A stretch of DNA of 5,015 bases from Paramuribaculum sp. (GTDB lineage Bacteria > Bacteroidota > Bacteroidia > Bacteroidales > Muribaculaceae), in contig JAIDXU010000269.1 in the NCBI GenBank assembly GCA_029058455.1, positions 1-5,015 on the forward strand, given 5' to 3'. The notes under the pieces were generated by a model. That model was not told the DNA's origin. It did no database searches and worked only from the letters and a program-made list of their open reading frames with translations. Within the stretch, counting starts at the first letter, position 1. Each line of letters starts with the position of its first letter. Positions 5,003-5,015 of the stretch are shown here, one piece after another. A program made the position numbers and the translations under genes.

Positions 5003-5015
5003 TTTAATTACAAAG

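Overview
The window looks like a chromosomal segment of a Bacteroidales gut bacterium, probably close to the Muribaculaceae; the order is much better supported than the family. Several promoters match the Bacteroidota form (TTTG or TTG, about 20 nt, then TAnnTTTG). The genes lack clear Shine-Dalgarno sequences. The gene order rnpA-yidD-tatD is typical of Bacteroidota as far as I recall, and one protein carries a type IX secretion (T9SS) type A sorting domain.

Layout. The left edge (1-62, minus) holds the first 20 codons of rplU (ribosomal protein L21), with a near-consensus promoter and a foldable leader of about 90 nt. Divergently on the plus strand lies a tRNA-Leu(CAA) gene with its own promoter and an intrinsic terminator. 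It is followed by a roughly 100-nt stretch (503-602) that can fold in two mutually exclusive ways and ends in a second terminator-like hairpin. A tRNA-Gln(TTG) gene on the minus strand has its own strong promoter. Next comes a compact minus-strand operon, rnpA-yidD-tatD (2188 to 832): RNase P protein, membrane-insertion factor YidD and a TatD-family metal-dependent hydrolase. rnpA and yidD overlap by 4 bp and yidD and tatD are 17 bp apart.

The 427-bp gap 2189-2615 is not empty. It holds a two-unit GC-rich repeat of paired hairpins resembling a REP/BIME element, a 28-bp-arm palindrome and a smaller hairpin. The palindrome and small hairpin probably form the 3' end of the next gene. That gene (4826 to 2616, minus) encodes a 736-residue secreted protein: signal peptide, seven FG-GAP/VCBS-like calcium-binding repeats (a likely beta-propeller), a fibronectin-III-like domain and a C-terminal T9SS sorting domain. 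The right edge (4827-5015) has no gene but shows nested repeats and a possible plus-strand promoter pointing out of the window.

Function. Most of the window is translation and RNA-processing housekeeping: L21, two tRNAs and the RNase P protein that matures tRNAs, with YidD linked to membrane protein biogenesis. The secreted propeller protein is the accessory element. I see no mobile-element gene, CRISPR array or defence system. The least explained pieces are the structured RNA candidate at 503-602 and the hairpin repeats at 2297-2474.
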